A stretch of DNA of 15,345 bases, taken from the NCBI GenBank assembly GCA_017413675.1, contig JAFPSR010000098.1, positions 1-15,345 of the forward strand, in the 5' to 3' direction. The notes under the pieces are model-generated. The model worked only from the letters and a program-made list of their open reading frames with translations. It was not told the DNA's origin and ran no database searches. The DNA is from Clostridia bacterium (GTDB lineage Bacteria; Bacillota_A; Clostridia; Christensenellales; UBA1750). Below, in pieces: positions 1-6,574 of this stretch (positions within the stretch are counted from its first letter, which is position 1; each line of letters opens with the position of its first letter). The position numbers and the translations under genes were made by a program.

Positions 1-1
1 A

Positions 2-691
2 AACCTGGAAGAATACCAGACACAGCTTCGTGCCGAACGTAGGAAACTGTTTGCATTATGCGAGGATGCACACAGGATCCGGGTGGAAGCGGCACGCAGG
101 TTTGAAAAAGAAGTGCTTCGGGAACTGAAAGACCTGGGCATGGAGCGGGCAGCCTTTTCCGTAGATATTCAGTGCCCGGAAACCCTGAAGGAAGCGGAAA
201 GCCGGTACACTCCAAGAGGGTATGACGAAGTACGTTTCCTGTTGACCGTAAATGCCGGAGAACCGCTTAAACTACTCAGCAAGACAGCGTCCGGCGGGGA
301 AATGAGCCGGATTATGCTTGCTTTCAAGACTGTCCTGGCCAGGACAGATGAAATCCCGACCCTGATTTTTGACGAGATCGATACGGGCATTTCCGGAAGA
401 ATGGCCCAGGTGGTCGCTGAAAAAATGGCCAGGATCGGAATGCAGCGCCAGGTGCTTTGTGTCACCCATCTTCCGCAGATCGCGGCTATGGGGGACAGGC
501 AGCTGATGGTGGAAAAGACATTTGAAGGGGATCGGACCATCACAAGGACCGTGCTTCTCGAAGGAGATGCCAGATGCGAGGAGATTTCCCGCATGGTCAG
601 TGGAGCCGGGGATGCATCCAGCGGCCTGTCCCATGCCCGGAATCTTCTGGAGAGCGCCGCCAGATGGAAAGACAAGATCCGGGGATCCTAA
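2..691 (+). CDS. recN: DNA repair protein RecN, C-terminal part (5' end outside the window)
   Basis: RecN is a cytoplasmic SMC-like ATPase that acts at DNA double-strand breaks during recombinational repair. The frame is open from base 2, so the N-terminal Walker A half and most of the coiled coil lie upstream of the window. About 229 C-terminal residues are present. They start with a charged helical stretch that would be the end of the coiled coil. Next comes the ABC signature SGGEMSR (about residues 97-103 of the visible part), then the Walker B segment LIFDEIDTGISG, then the switch-region motif VTHLPQIAAMGD. All are hallmark RecN sequences. The stop is TAA at 689-691 and a hairpin follows 29 bp later. 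The identification is firm, and nothing looks damaged in the visible part. Confidence 0.95.
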   Translation, partial: NLEEYQTQLRAERRKLFALCEDAHRIRVEAARRFEKEVLRELKDLGMERAAFSVDIQCPETLKEAESRYTPRGYDEVRFLLTVNAGEPLKLLSKTASGGEMSRIMLAFKTVLARTDEIPTLIFDEIDTGISGRMAQVVAEKMARIGMQRQVLCVTHLPQIAAMGDRQLMVEKTFEGDRTITRTVLLEGDARCEEISRMVSGAGDASSGLSHARNLLESAARWKDKIRGS

Positions 692-720
692 AAGAAAAAT
701 AAAAGTTAACAAGATAAAGC

Positions 721-746
721 AAGCCTGTGGCAGAAGCCACAGGCTT
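721..746. terminator. Hairpin between convergent recN and the histidine phosphatase gene
   Basis: A perfect 11-bp stem (AAGCCTGTGGC, 721-731, with GCCACAGGCTT, 736-746) closes an AGAA loop. It lies between two converging genes. Read on the minus strand, the stem is followed by a T-rich stretch (about 720 down to 692), so it should end the phosphatase transcript. On the plus strand the downstream T content is modest, so recN termination is likely but less textbook. Confidence 0.8.
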
Positions 747-751
747 GTTGG

Positions 752-1330
752 TTATATCAGTACTTCTTGGGGCAAGGTGAAGCCGTTCTCTGTGAGATCG
801 AAGACATACAGCCCGCAGTTCGGGAGATGTCTGTTCCAGTAGGATCCATGGGAATCCGGACTCAGGTATTCCAGTGCCCCTTTCATGGCTACCGCATGGG
901 TAGACAAAAGCAGATTTCCTTCCTCTGCAAGCGGCCGGACGGCTTCCAGGAACCTGCCCATGCGATGAACCAGGGCTTCCAGGGATTCCATCCCTTCCGG
1001 GGCAGGAGTATGCAGAATATCCCCGAAGAATCGGCGGATTTCCGGCGGGGGATTCTTCATGTCAATGCCGTCATAGGGACCGTAATCCATTTCCAGCAGG
1101 CGATCGTCAGTCTCAATTTCGGAAGAACCGGTGACAATCCGGGCAGTTTGTACCGCCCGGCACAGGGGACTTGAAATCACGTGGGCAAAAGACAGGCCGT
1201 TTTCACGGACCCAGGCACCGGTTTGTTCTGCCTGTGCGATTCCGGTCTCATTCAGCGGATAGTTGCTCCGACCCTGCAGGATCTGGGATCGATTCAGATC
1301 GGTTTGCCCATGACGCAGGAGATAGATCAC
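752..1330 (-). CDS. Histidine phosphatase family protein (phosphoglycerate mutase-like)
   Basis: This 192-residue protein belongs to the histidine phosphatase superfamily, whose members remove phosphate through a phospho-histidine intermediate. It begins with the RHG motif (LLRHGQT, residues 5-10), with His7 as the likely nucleophile. Arg58 in the SSPLCRA segment, Glu80 and the second histidine His145 (STHAVAMKG) complete the usual catalytic set. The substrate cannot be told. Relatives act on sugar phosphates, cobalamin intermediates or nucleotides. The start is GTG at 1328-1330. It overlaps the flavodoxin stop by four bases (GTGA, 1327-1330), which points to translational coupling. It is the last gene of a minus-strand unit and ends 6 bp from the hairpin at 721-746. 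Length is normal for a small member of the family. Confidence 0.9.
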   Translation of the reverse strand: MIYLLRHGQTDLNRSQILQGRSNYPLNETGIAQAEQTGAWVRENGLSFAHVISSPLCRAVQTARIVTGSSEIETDDRLLEMDYGPYDGIDMKNPPPEIRRFFGDILHTPAPEGMESLEALVHRMGRFLEAVRPLAEEGNLLLSTHAVAMKGALEYLSPDSHGSYWNRHLPNCGLYVFDLTENGFTLPQEVLI

Positions 1331-1785
1331 GGCTTAATCCAACCCTTGCTGTCTTCCGGTTTCCGCAGAAGGCGGATTCCCTTAACGGCAGCACCGGAAA
1401 GATACGGTACCAGTTTTTCTTCGGATTTTCCCAGACCGCCGCCGCCGGAAGTGGCGAACAGATAGACTTCCTTACCGGCAAAGTTCAGGGATTTGCAGAA
1501 AGTATTGATGATGTTCGGCGCACAGCCATACCATACGGGGAATCCAATCAGGACCCGTTCATAAGCGGCAAATCCTTCGGGAAGGGCAGCCAGGGGGACA
1601 TCACAGCCAGTCCTGTTTTCCTCGTTGCAGCGGGAGGAGGGAACCCGCCAGTCAATATCTGCCTTGGTATAGGGGGTTTCGGGACGGATCTCAAAAAGAT
1701 CTCCCTGGAGTTCTTCCGCCAGCAATCTGGCAAATCCGGCAGTTTTGCCGACTTCCACACTGAAATAAGCAATCAGGGTTTTCAT
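1327..1785 (-). CDS. Flavodoxin family protein with an atypical FMN loop
   Basis: This 152-residue protein has the flavodoxin fold. It starts with the beta strand MKTLIAYFS and carries the segment GDLFEIRPETPYT (28-40), the strand VLIGFPVWYG (78-87) with an aromatic flavin-stacking loop, APNIINTF (89-96), and YLFATSGGGGLG (108-119). These blocks match the Flavodoxin_4-type proteins common in Bacillota, which bind FMN and shuttle electrons or reduce quinones in the cytoplasm. The odd point is the phosphate-binding loop after strand 1. The family usually has a TGNT-like sequence, but here residues 8-16 read FSVEVGKTA, so FMN binding may be altered. The ATG at 1783-1785 has GGAGG 7 bases upstream. 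The gene lies 17 bp after the 1803-2129 gene and overlaps the phosphatase gene, so the three are probably one transcript. Confidence 0.87.
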   Translation of the reverse strand: MKTLIAYFSVEVGKTAGFARLLAEELQGDLFEIRPETPYTKADIDWRVPSSRCNEENRTGCDVPLAALPEGFAAYERVLIGFPVWYGCAPNIINTFCKSLNFAGKEVYLFATSGGGGLGKSEEKLVPYLSGAAVKGIRLLRKPEDSKGWIKP

Positions 1786-1802
1786 GTATGTGCCTCCGTT
1801 TC

Positions 1803-2129
1803 CTATAGCTTTTCACTGATGTAATAGATTTCTGACGGTGATTTGGTGACCAGTACCGTTTCCTGATGAAAGAAGACACACAGGTCTTCCGCTATGGAGC
1901 GGGTGATCTCATCCGGGACATCCAGAAGGGAAAGAACCAGGGTATTCTCCTGTACATAATCCCCGTTTTCATGCATATACCCGCCGGATACCTGGTTCAT
2001 CGAAAAGGAAACATGGTAACTGCGGCAGACATTCTGCAGAATAGAGATATATTTCTCCGTCTCAAAACGCTGTTCATGGGAAATGGCATCGTTCAGTCCC
2101 ACATAGATTTTGGTCTGATAACTGGTCAT
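1803..2129 (-). CDS. Small conserved hypothetical protein
   Basis: This 108-residue soluble protein has no signal peptide or membrane segment. It begins with TKIYVGLNDAISHEQRFETE, continues through a segment with SGGYMHENGDYVQENTLVLSL, and ends with CVFFHQETVLVTKSP. I have the impression of having seen such short IYVGLND proteins in Bacillota genomes, but I cannot attach a function or a family name with certainty. The alternating hydrophobic pattern suggests a compact alpha/beta fold. The start ATG (2127-2129) has GGGAG 10 bases upstream, a slightly long spacing. It is the first gene of a minus-strand unit with flavodoxin and phosphatase genes, behind the promoter at 2162-2190. A redox or stress role would only be a guess from its neighbour. 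Confidence 0.75.
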   Translation of the reverse strand: MTSYQTKIYVGLNDAISHEQRFETEKYISILQNVCRSYHVSFSMNQVSGGYMHENGDYVQENTLVLSLLDVPDEITRSIAEDLCVFFHQETVLVTKSPSEIYYISEKL

Positions 2130-2161
2130 TGGTTTCGCACTCCCGAATCATCTATAGACCC

Positions 2162-2190
2162 AGTGTAGTGGAAAAGGGAGGGAAAATCAA
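2162..2190 (-). promoter_or_regulatory. Predicted sigma-A promoter for the minus-strand unit 2129-752
   Basis: On the minus strand, TTGATT (2185-2190) and TACACT (2162-2167) are separated by exactly 17 bp. Each box matches four of six consensus bases. The expected start of transcription is about 30 bp before the ATG at 2129. The intergenic region (2130-2290) is divergent, so promoters on both strands are expected here. Confidence 0.55.
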
Positions 2191-2206
2191 TCTTTTCGAC
2201 AAAGAG

Positions 2207-2225
2207 GGGATTTAGGAAAAATCCC
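2207..2225. repeat. Short inverted repeat in the divergent intergenic region
   Basis: GGGATTT (2207-2213) and AAATCCC (2219-2225) form a 7-bp inverted repeat around AGGAA. It sits directly before the candidate plus-strand -35 box at 2226 and upstream of the minus-strand promoter. It could be an operator for a repressor or just a chance hairpin. Confidence 0.4.
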
Positions 2226-2254
2226 TTGTAATTTGAACGCGGAATCGGCACAAT
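2226..2254 (+). promoter_or_regulatory. Weak candidate promoter for the oxidoreductase pair
   Basis: TTGTAA (2226-2231) and CACAAT (2249-2254) lie 17 bp apart, about 36 bp before the ATG at 2291. Each box has four of six consensus matches. It is the best candidate I find on this strand, but it is weak and may need an activator. Confidence 0.35.
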
Positions 2255-2290
2255 AGAAATTGAAATACCAGAAATGGCAGGAGTAACAAT

Positions 2291-3487
2291 ATGAAAAATG
2301 AGAAAAGGATGATATCCGTCCTGATTGTAGGGATCGGGGGTTACGGGAGAGGCGTTACCCAAAATATACTGGATAATCTGGATACATACAGGGTATGTAT
2401 CGAAGGAATCGTGGATCCTTTCTACCGGAATTCACCGGTGTGGGCACAGCTGGAGGAAAGGCAGATCCCTCACTATGACACAATGGAAGAATTCTATGCG
2501 GAAAAGCAGGCGGAACTGGCCGTGATCTGCACGCCTATCCGGTTCCATCAGCAGCATGCTGTATATGCCATGGAACACGGGAGCCACGTCCTGATTGAAA
2601 AACCGACGGCAGCGACCATGGAGCAGTCGGGGATTATGGAAAAAACGGCACGCAGGACAGGGAAAACACTGAATATCGGATTCCAGCTGTCGTATATGCG
2701 GCCAATCCTTCGCTTGAAGCAGGAAATCCTTTCCGGCAGGTTCGGAAAAGCGAAGGATGCCTGGACATTGGTCCTGTGGCCTCGGGATTCTGTATATTAT
2801 GCCCGTCCCTGGGCTGGAAAGATGACCCAGGAAGGCGATCCGGTCCTGGACAGTATCGCCATGAATGCCTGTGCACATCATCTGCATATCCTCTACTTCC
2901 TCATGGGGGATGCAATGGATCGCTCTAGAATGCCGGAAGAAGAAAAAGTCTGCCTGATCCGGGTGAATGAGATCGAAACCTTTGATACCGCTATAATGGA
3001 AGTGAAAGCCGGGGAAGCTGTGATTCATTTCCTGGTTTCCCATGCGGTGGAAGAAACCGTATCTCCAGTCATGAAACTGCACTTTGAGAAAGCGGATATT
3101 TTCCTGCAGGGGGAAGGCAAGGGGGAAGATGCCGTCAAGGTAATCCTGAAAGACGGCACCGAGGAAATCTACGGTTCCCTTACCGAGGATTATTACCGGA
3201 AAATCCCATATGTCCTCAGTGTGGTCCGTGGAGAGTGCAGACCTGTGTGTACGCCGGAAACAGCGAAAGCGCACCTGCTTTCCGTCACAAAAGCTACCCT
3301 GGAAGGGCATATCCGGGATTTCCGGGCGAACCTGAATGTCCCTGATGCAAAGCCCCAGGTCTACGTTAAAAACGATGTACGTGTCCTTTCGGGTATGCAG
3401 GAACTGCTCAAAAAGGCTTTTGCGGAAGAAATAATGCCGTGGGAAATCACGGATCTGTATGGACAGCCGGAAGAAATCAAACTGTAA
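2291..3487 (+). CDS. Gfo/Idh/MocA family oxidoreductase
   Basis: This 398-residue cytoplasmic protein looks like an NAD(P)-dependent dehydrogenase of the Gfo/Idh/MocA family, which oxidises or reduces sugars and cyclitols. The N-terminal Rossmann domain shows VLIVGIGGYGRG (10-21). The family's EKP motif, whose lysine takes part in cofactor binding and catalysis, is at 103-105 (VLIEKPTAAT). The strand AVICTPIRFH (77-86) is the usual nucleotide-side segment. The C-terminal half is the alpha/beta substrate domain. The substrate cannot be read from sequence. The ATG at 2291 has AGGAG 8 bases upstream and fits the start of the Rossmann strand. The next gene is 11 bp downstream and belongs to the same superfamily, so the two are probably co-transcribed and may act in one sugar-conversion pathway. 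Confidence 0.9.
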   Translation: MKNEKRMISVLIVGIGGYGRGVTQNILDNLDTYRVCIEGIVDPFYRNSPVWAQLEERQIPHYDTMEEFYAEKQAELAVICTPIRFHQQHAVYAMEHGSHVLIEKPTAATMEQSGIMEKTARRTGKTLNIGFQLSYMRPILRLKQEILSGRFGKAKDAWTLVLWPRDSVYYARPWAGKMTQEGDPVLDSIAMNACAHHLHILYFLMGDAMDRSRMPEEEKVCLIRVNEIETFDTAIMEVKAGEAVIHFLVSHAVEETVSPVMKLHFEKADIFLQGEGKGEDAVKVILKDGTEEIYGSLTEDYYRKIPYVLSVVRGECRPVCTPETAKAHLLSVTKATLEGHIRDFRANLNVPDAKPQVYVKNDVRVLSGMQELLKKAFAEEIMPWEITDLYGQPEEIKL

Positions 3488-3498
3488 GGAGAAGAAAC

Positions 3499-4575
3499 AT
3501 GCAAAGAGACGGGATGAACTATGTGCCGGATGTGAAGAAACCGGAACCGGTCGTACAGGCCGGGGAATTTGTGATTGCCGCCATAGCGCTCGACCACGGG
3601 CATATCAACGGGATGTGCCAGGCTCTGATGGAAGCCGGTGCTACGCTTAAATGGGTATATGACAGGGATCCGGAAAAGATGGAATCCTTTGTGAAACGCT
3701 TTCCGGGTGTGCGTGCGGCCGGAAGCGAAGAGGAAATCCTGAACGATCCGGAAGTGAAAATGGTCTGCGGGGCAGCGATCCCCAATGAACGCTGTGCACT
3801 GGGAATCCGTGTCATGCGTGCCGGGAAGGATTACTTTACGGACAAATGCCCGTTAACGACTCTGAAACAGCTCGAGGATGCGAGAAAAGCAGTGCGGGAG
3901 ACTGGCAGGAAGTATATGTGCTATTATGGGGAAAGGCTGCATTCCGAGGCCTCCGTATTTGCCGGATACCTGATTGAACAGGGCGCAATCGGCAGGGTTA
4001 TTCAGGTGATTGGGATGGGGCCGCATCGGGAAACCCCGGGCAGCCGTCCGGAATGGTTCTACAAAAAGGAGCAGTACGGCGGGATTCTCTGCGATATCGG
4101 CAGCCACCAGATCGAACAGTTCCTGTATTTTACGGGAGCGGAAGACGCGAAGGTTGTCAGCAGCCGGATTGCCAACTATGCGCATCCCGATCAGCCAGAA
4201 CTGGATGATTTCGGGGATTGTACGCTGACGGCGGAAAATGGAGCTTCCGGTTATTTCCGTGTAGACTGGTTCACCCCGGATGGGCTCAGAAGCTGGGGGG
4301 ACGGCAGAATTTTCCTGCTCGGGACCGAAGGATATATTGAACTGAGGAAGACGATCAATATCGGGACAAAGGAAGAAACCGGGAACCATGTCTTTCTGGT
4401 GAACCGGGAAGGGGAACATTACTGGAATGTTACCGGCCAGGTCGGTACGCCGTTCTTCGGGGAGCTGATCCTAGACTGTCTGCACCGGACGGAAAACGCA
4501 ATGACACAGGATCACTGCTTCAAAGCGGCGGAGCTGTGTGTGCGTGCACAGATCGAAGCGGACAAGCTGGCGTAG
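3499..4575 (+). CDS. Second Gfo/Idh/MocA family oxidoreductase, divergent subfamily
   Basis: I place the start at ATG 3499, which gives 358 residues. It has AAGGAG 7 bases upstream. A longer frame from 3439 would overlap the preceding gene by 49 bases without a comparable site. The protein has the family layout but with altered motifs. The dinucleotide loop reads AIALDHGHING (28-38) rather than a plain glycine-rich GxGxxG, and the EKP position reads DKCP (115-118). The core segment GGILCDIGSHQIEQFLYF (194-211) carries the conserved Asp and His of the active-site region, followed by ANYAHP and a FRVDWFTPDGL block. These features suggest a defined subfamily rather than decay. The substrate is unknown. 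It is likely cytoplasmic and works with the upstream oxidoreductase. The bidirectional terminator at 4585-4615 follows 9 bp after the stop. Confidence 0.88.
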   Translation: MQRDGMNYVPDVKKPEPVVQAGEFVIAAIALDHGHINGMCQALMEAGATLKWVYDRDPEKMESFVKRFPGVRAAGSEEEILNDPEVKMVCGAAIPNERCALGIRVMRAGKDYFTDKCPLTTLKQLEDARKAVRETGRKYMCYYGERLHSEASVFAGYLIEQGAIGRVIQVIGMGPHRETPGSRPEWFYKKEQYGGILCDIGSHQIEQFLYFTGAEDAKVVSSRIANYAHPDQPELDDFGDCTLTAENGASGYFRVDWFTPDGLRSWGDGRIFLLGTEGYIELRKTINIGTKEETGNHVFLVNREGEHYWNVTGQVGTPFFGELILDCLHRTENAMTQDHCFKAAELCVRAQIEADKLA

Positions 4576-4584
4576 AAAGATAAC

Positions 4585-4615
4585 AAAAAGGACCTGCATA
4601 CGGCAGGTCCTTTTT
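4585..4615. terminator. Strong bidirectional intrinsic terminator
   Basis: A perfect 13-bp stem (4585-4597 with 4603-4615) closes an ATACG loop. The GC-rich core GGACCTGC is flanked by A5 and T5, so it reads as a terminator on both strands. It ends the oxidoreductase operon from the left and the esterase gene from the right. Confidence 0.92.
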
Positions 4616-4631
4616 GTGTGGAAGCTGTTGT

Positions 4632-5381
4632 TCAGGCCGAAACCCTGACCAGGAAAGCTTTTACCGCTTCTACTACCTGGCCCAGATGCCTGTGATAGCA
4701 ATGATCATCGTCAGGAATGACGACAAGTTCACAATCCCTGTATTTGGATGCGGCGTCTCTTGCATAGAAAAGCGGAACAGCTTCATCCGCGTCTCCATGG
4801 ACGATCAGAACCGGACCTGTATACCGGCGGATTGCCGCATCCGTATCCAGAGTCTGCGCGACACGGATATATGTTCCGTTTACGGAATGTGTCCCCCAGG
4901 AAAATACGACGGGTACATGCATCGGATCGAAAGTCTGTCCGAGCAGCTGTCCTTTTTTAGCGCCGTCTGTAATCACAATGGCAGGGGCCAGGGGAAGAAT
5001 GGCTTTGAAATAATCCGGCATCATGCCAGCAAGAAGGATTGTCGTCAGTCCGCCCTGGGAATGGCCGCAGAGGTAAAGATCGGTAACAAAATCGAGCGAC
5101 CGGGCATATTCTGCAGCGCACATGGCATTGTTCAGCCATTTATACAGGTTGTGCCGCGCAAAATCCCCTTCACTCTGTCCATGCCCGAACATTTCCACCC
5201 GTAAGGTCGCAAACCCGGTTTCCCACATACCTTCACAGACTGCAATAATGTGATCTTCTTCCATATGGCCGGTCAGGCCGTGAATCACTAGTGCCAGCGG
5301 GCATTTTTCCAAGTGATCCGGTTTGTCCAGCTTGGCATGGAGGCGGATTCCGTCATCCTGAAGATAAAATTCTTTGCGCAT
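4632..5381 (-). CDS. Alpha/beta hydrolase, Est1E-like (feruloyl/cinnamoyl esterase type)
   Basis: This 249-residue serine hydrolase has no signal peptide, so it should act in the cytoplasm. The oxyanion region is VIHGLTGHMEEDH (32-44), the nucleophile elbow is GHSQGG (106-111, Ser108), the acid is in HGDADEAVP (Asp197 or Asp199), and the catalytic histidine is in DDDHCYHRH (His227). These blocks and the length closely resemble Est1E-type feruloyl esterases described from rumen Butyrivibrio. Such enzymes cleave hydroxycinnamate esters from plant cell-wall oligosaccharides. That specific substrate is inference. The start at 5379-5381 is set by AAGGAG 7 bases upstream. The frame is open for 15 more codons, but the ATG at 5385-5387 lies too close to that site. 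It is a single-gene unit between a terminator and its own promoter. Confidence 0.88.
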   Translation of the reverse strand: MRKEFYLQDDGIRLHAKLDKPDHLEKCPLALVIHGLTGHMEEDHIIAVCEGMWETGFATLRVEMFGHGQSEGDFARHNLYKWLNNAMCAAEYARSLDFVTDLYLCGHSQGGLTTILLAGMMPDYFKAILPLAPAIVITDGAKKGQLLGQTFDPMHVPVVFSWGTHSVNGTYIRVAQTLDTDAAIRRYTGPVLIVHGDADEAVPLFYARDAASKYRDCELVVIPDDDHCYHRHLGQVVEAVKAFLVRVSA

Positions 5382-5416
5382 GAGCATTCTCCTTTGCTTA
5401 ATTCGATCTTGATCTG

Positions 5417-5445
5417 AGTATAACATAGGGAAAAATCAGGGTAAA
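5417..5445 (-). promoter_or_regulatory. Predicted sigma-A promoter for the Est1E-like esterase
   Basis: On the minus strand, TTTACC (5440-5445) and TATACT (5417-5422) are 17 bp apart. The -10 box matches five of six consensus bases. Transcription would begin about 30 bp before the ATG at 5381. The plus-strand sequence TATAAC (5419-5424) overlaps this -10 box and may serve the divergent gene, although no good -35 box accompanies it. Confidence 0.6.
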
Positions 5446-5453
5446 TGCAGGAA

Positions 5454-5470
5454 AAGGAGGATGTGGTATG
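5454..5470 (+). promoter_or_regulatory. Near-perfect ribosome binding site before an out-of-frame ATG, upstream of the Nim-like gene
   Basis: AAGGAGG (5454-5460) is followed after 7 bases by ATG at 5468. That ATG opens a 56-codon frame ending at TGA 5636-5638. The frame overlaps the start of the Nim-like gene in a different reading frame. The peptide has no recognisable family, so the site may be a leader or may be accidental. Confidence 0.3.
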
Positions 5471-5507
5471 GAATCTATATCTGTTTGGAAGGAATGGAGG
5501 TTTTGTT

Positions 5508-5996
5508 ATGAGAAGAAAAGACAGGGAAATTACGGACAGTGTCGAACTGGAACGGATTATCGATTCTGCAAAGTTCCTGCATCTGGGCCTGATGGACAGG
5601 GAGTACCCCTATGTGGTGCCTCTGCATTACGGATATGAACTGGAGAACGGGAAATGGGTCTTCTACATGCATGGCGCGAAGGAGGGTCGGAAGCTTGATC
5701 TGATCCGCGCCAACCCGAATGTGTGCATTGAACTGGAGACGGAAGCGGAATTGATTTCCGGCGGCGATGTTGCCTGCAGGTACGGATCTTCCTATGCTTC
5801 CGTGATCGGGATTGGAAAAGCCAAGATCCTGGAAGAAACAGAAGAGAAGATCCATGGGCTGCAGCTTCTGATGCAGCACCAGACAGGCCGTGATTTCAGC
5901 TTTACCGAACAGATGGCTGCGGGAGTGGCTGTCATCCGGGTTACTTTACAGAAAATTGCAGGCAAGGAAAGGAAAAAACCGGGTCAGCCCGGATAA
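5508..5996 (+). CDS. Pyridoxamine 5'-phosphate oxidase-related (NimA-like) flavoprotein
   Basis: This 162-residue protein has the split-barrel fold of the PNPOx family and resembles the NimA-like branch. The opening MRRKDREIT is characteristic of that branch. It is followed by FLHLGLMD (23-30), YPYVVPLHYGYE (33-44), VFYMHGAKEGRKLDLI (51-66) and VCIELETEAE (72-81). Members bind FMN or another flavin/deazaflavin cofactor. Some reduce nitroimidazole drugs, but most are of unknown substrate, so drug resistance should not be assumed. I chose ATG 5508 because GGAGG lies 7 bases upstream and the product then starts at the family's usual N-terminus. The frame stays open 21 codons further up, to 5445. 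The downstream phosphatase gene follows after 13 bp, suggesting one transcript. Confidence 0.85.
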   Translation: MRRKDREITDSVELERIIDSAKFLHLGLMDREYPYVVPLHYGYELENGKWVFYMHGAKEGRKLDLIRANPNVCIELETEAELISGGDVACRYGSSYASVIGIGKAKILEETEEKIHGLQLLMQHQTGRDFSFTEQMAAGVAVIRVTLQKIAGKERKKPGQPG

Positions 5997-6009
5997 GGGA
6001 GGAAACCAC

Positions 6010-6486
6010 TTGAAGCGTGTCCTTGTAAAATCGGTTCATGATGCTTTTGATTATGTAATGGACCACTATTATCCGTTCGGACTGGAGGAGTTCGCGGAAA
6101 GAACTGACCCGTATGCTGTCATTTCCATCCAGGATACCCATACGGGCGGGTTCGGATTTACGTTTTCCCGGAATCAGTTTTGCAAAGGAGTGCTTACCCT
6201 TTATTTTGATGATATTGTTAGGAACGTGGACGGTGCCTGCCTGTTTTCTTCGGACCAGGCAGAATCCATCATTGATTTTATACAGAGTAATAAAGACGTG
6301 GAAACCCTGCTCATCCACTGCTACGGCGGACAGTCCCGTTCCCTGGCGGTAGGGGCATTTGCCGTCCGCATGCTGGGTGGGGACAACAGCCGCTACTTTG
6401 CACACGGAAATCCCAACCGTTACGTTTACGAACTTCTCCTGCAAACCTGGAAAAACAGAAAATCATCGGAAACCGGATGTACATAA
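6010..6486 (+). CDS. Small dual-specificity/tyrosine phosphatase-like protein with TTG start
   Basis: This 158-residue protein contains HCYGGQSRS at 103-111. That is the CX5R active-site signature (Cys104, Arg110) of cysteine-based protein phosphatases, preceded by the usual beta strand TLLIH. The FDD at 67-69 may contain the general-acid aspartate. The fold is short and lacks extra domains or a signal peptide, so it should be cytoplasmic. Related small proteins are often annotated as predicted protein tyrosine phosphatases. The true substrate may be a protein, a nucleotide or an inositol phosphate. The start is TTG at 6010-6012, chosen because GGGAGG (5997-6002) is 7 bases upstream and the upstream gene ends at 5996. 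In-frame ATGs further up lie inside the neighbouring gene. It is probably co-transcribed with the Nim-like gene. Confidence 0.78.
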   Translation: MKRVLVKSVHDAFDYVMDHYYPFGLEEFAERTDPYAVISIQDTHTGGFGFTFSRNQFCKGVLTLYFDDIVRNVDGACLFSSDQAESIIDFIQSNKDVETLLIHCYGGQSRSLAVGAFAVRMLGGDNSRYFAHGNPNRYVYELLLQTWKNRKSSETGCT

Positions 6487-6506
6487 ACTCCATAAAAGGA
6501 TATAGT
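6478..6506 (+). promoter_or_regulatory. Candidate promoter for the radical SAM/membrane protein pair
   Basis: TGTACA (6478-6483, four of six matches) and TATAGT (6501-6506, five of six) are 17 bp apart. They overlap the end of the phosphatase gene and would start a transcript about 60 bp before the ATG at 6575. The 88-bp gap before the radical SAM gene is longer than others in this run, which fits a separate promoter. Confidence 0.45.
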
Positions 6507-6574
6507 AAAAGAAACAAACAGTGCAAGGAATCATAACCCGATGGAACAGATACCCCTGCAGAAGGAGATTTACG

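Noticed and set aside
767..1174. Plus-strand open frame of 135 codons opposite the histidine phosphatase
   Set aside because: The minus-strand gene has full catalytic motifs. The plus-strand peptide has no recognisable motifs.
2432..3310. A 292-codon open frame on the minus strand
   Set aside because: It lies entirely inside the well-supported oxidoreductase gene, has no family-like sequence and no ribosome binding site. It is a shadow of GC-biased codons.
3439..3498. Upstream 20-codon extension of the second oxidoreductase
   Set aside because: It overlaps the preceding gene and lacks a binding site. ATG 3499 has AAGGAG at ideal spacing.
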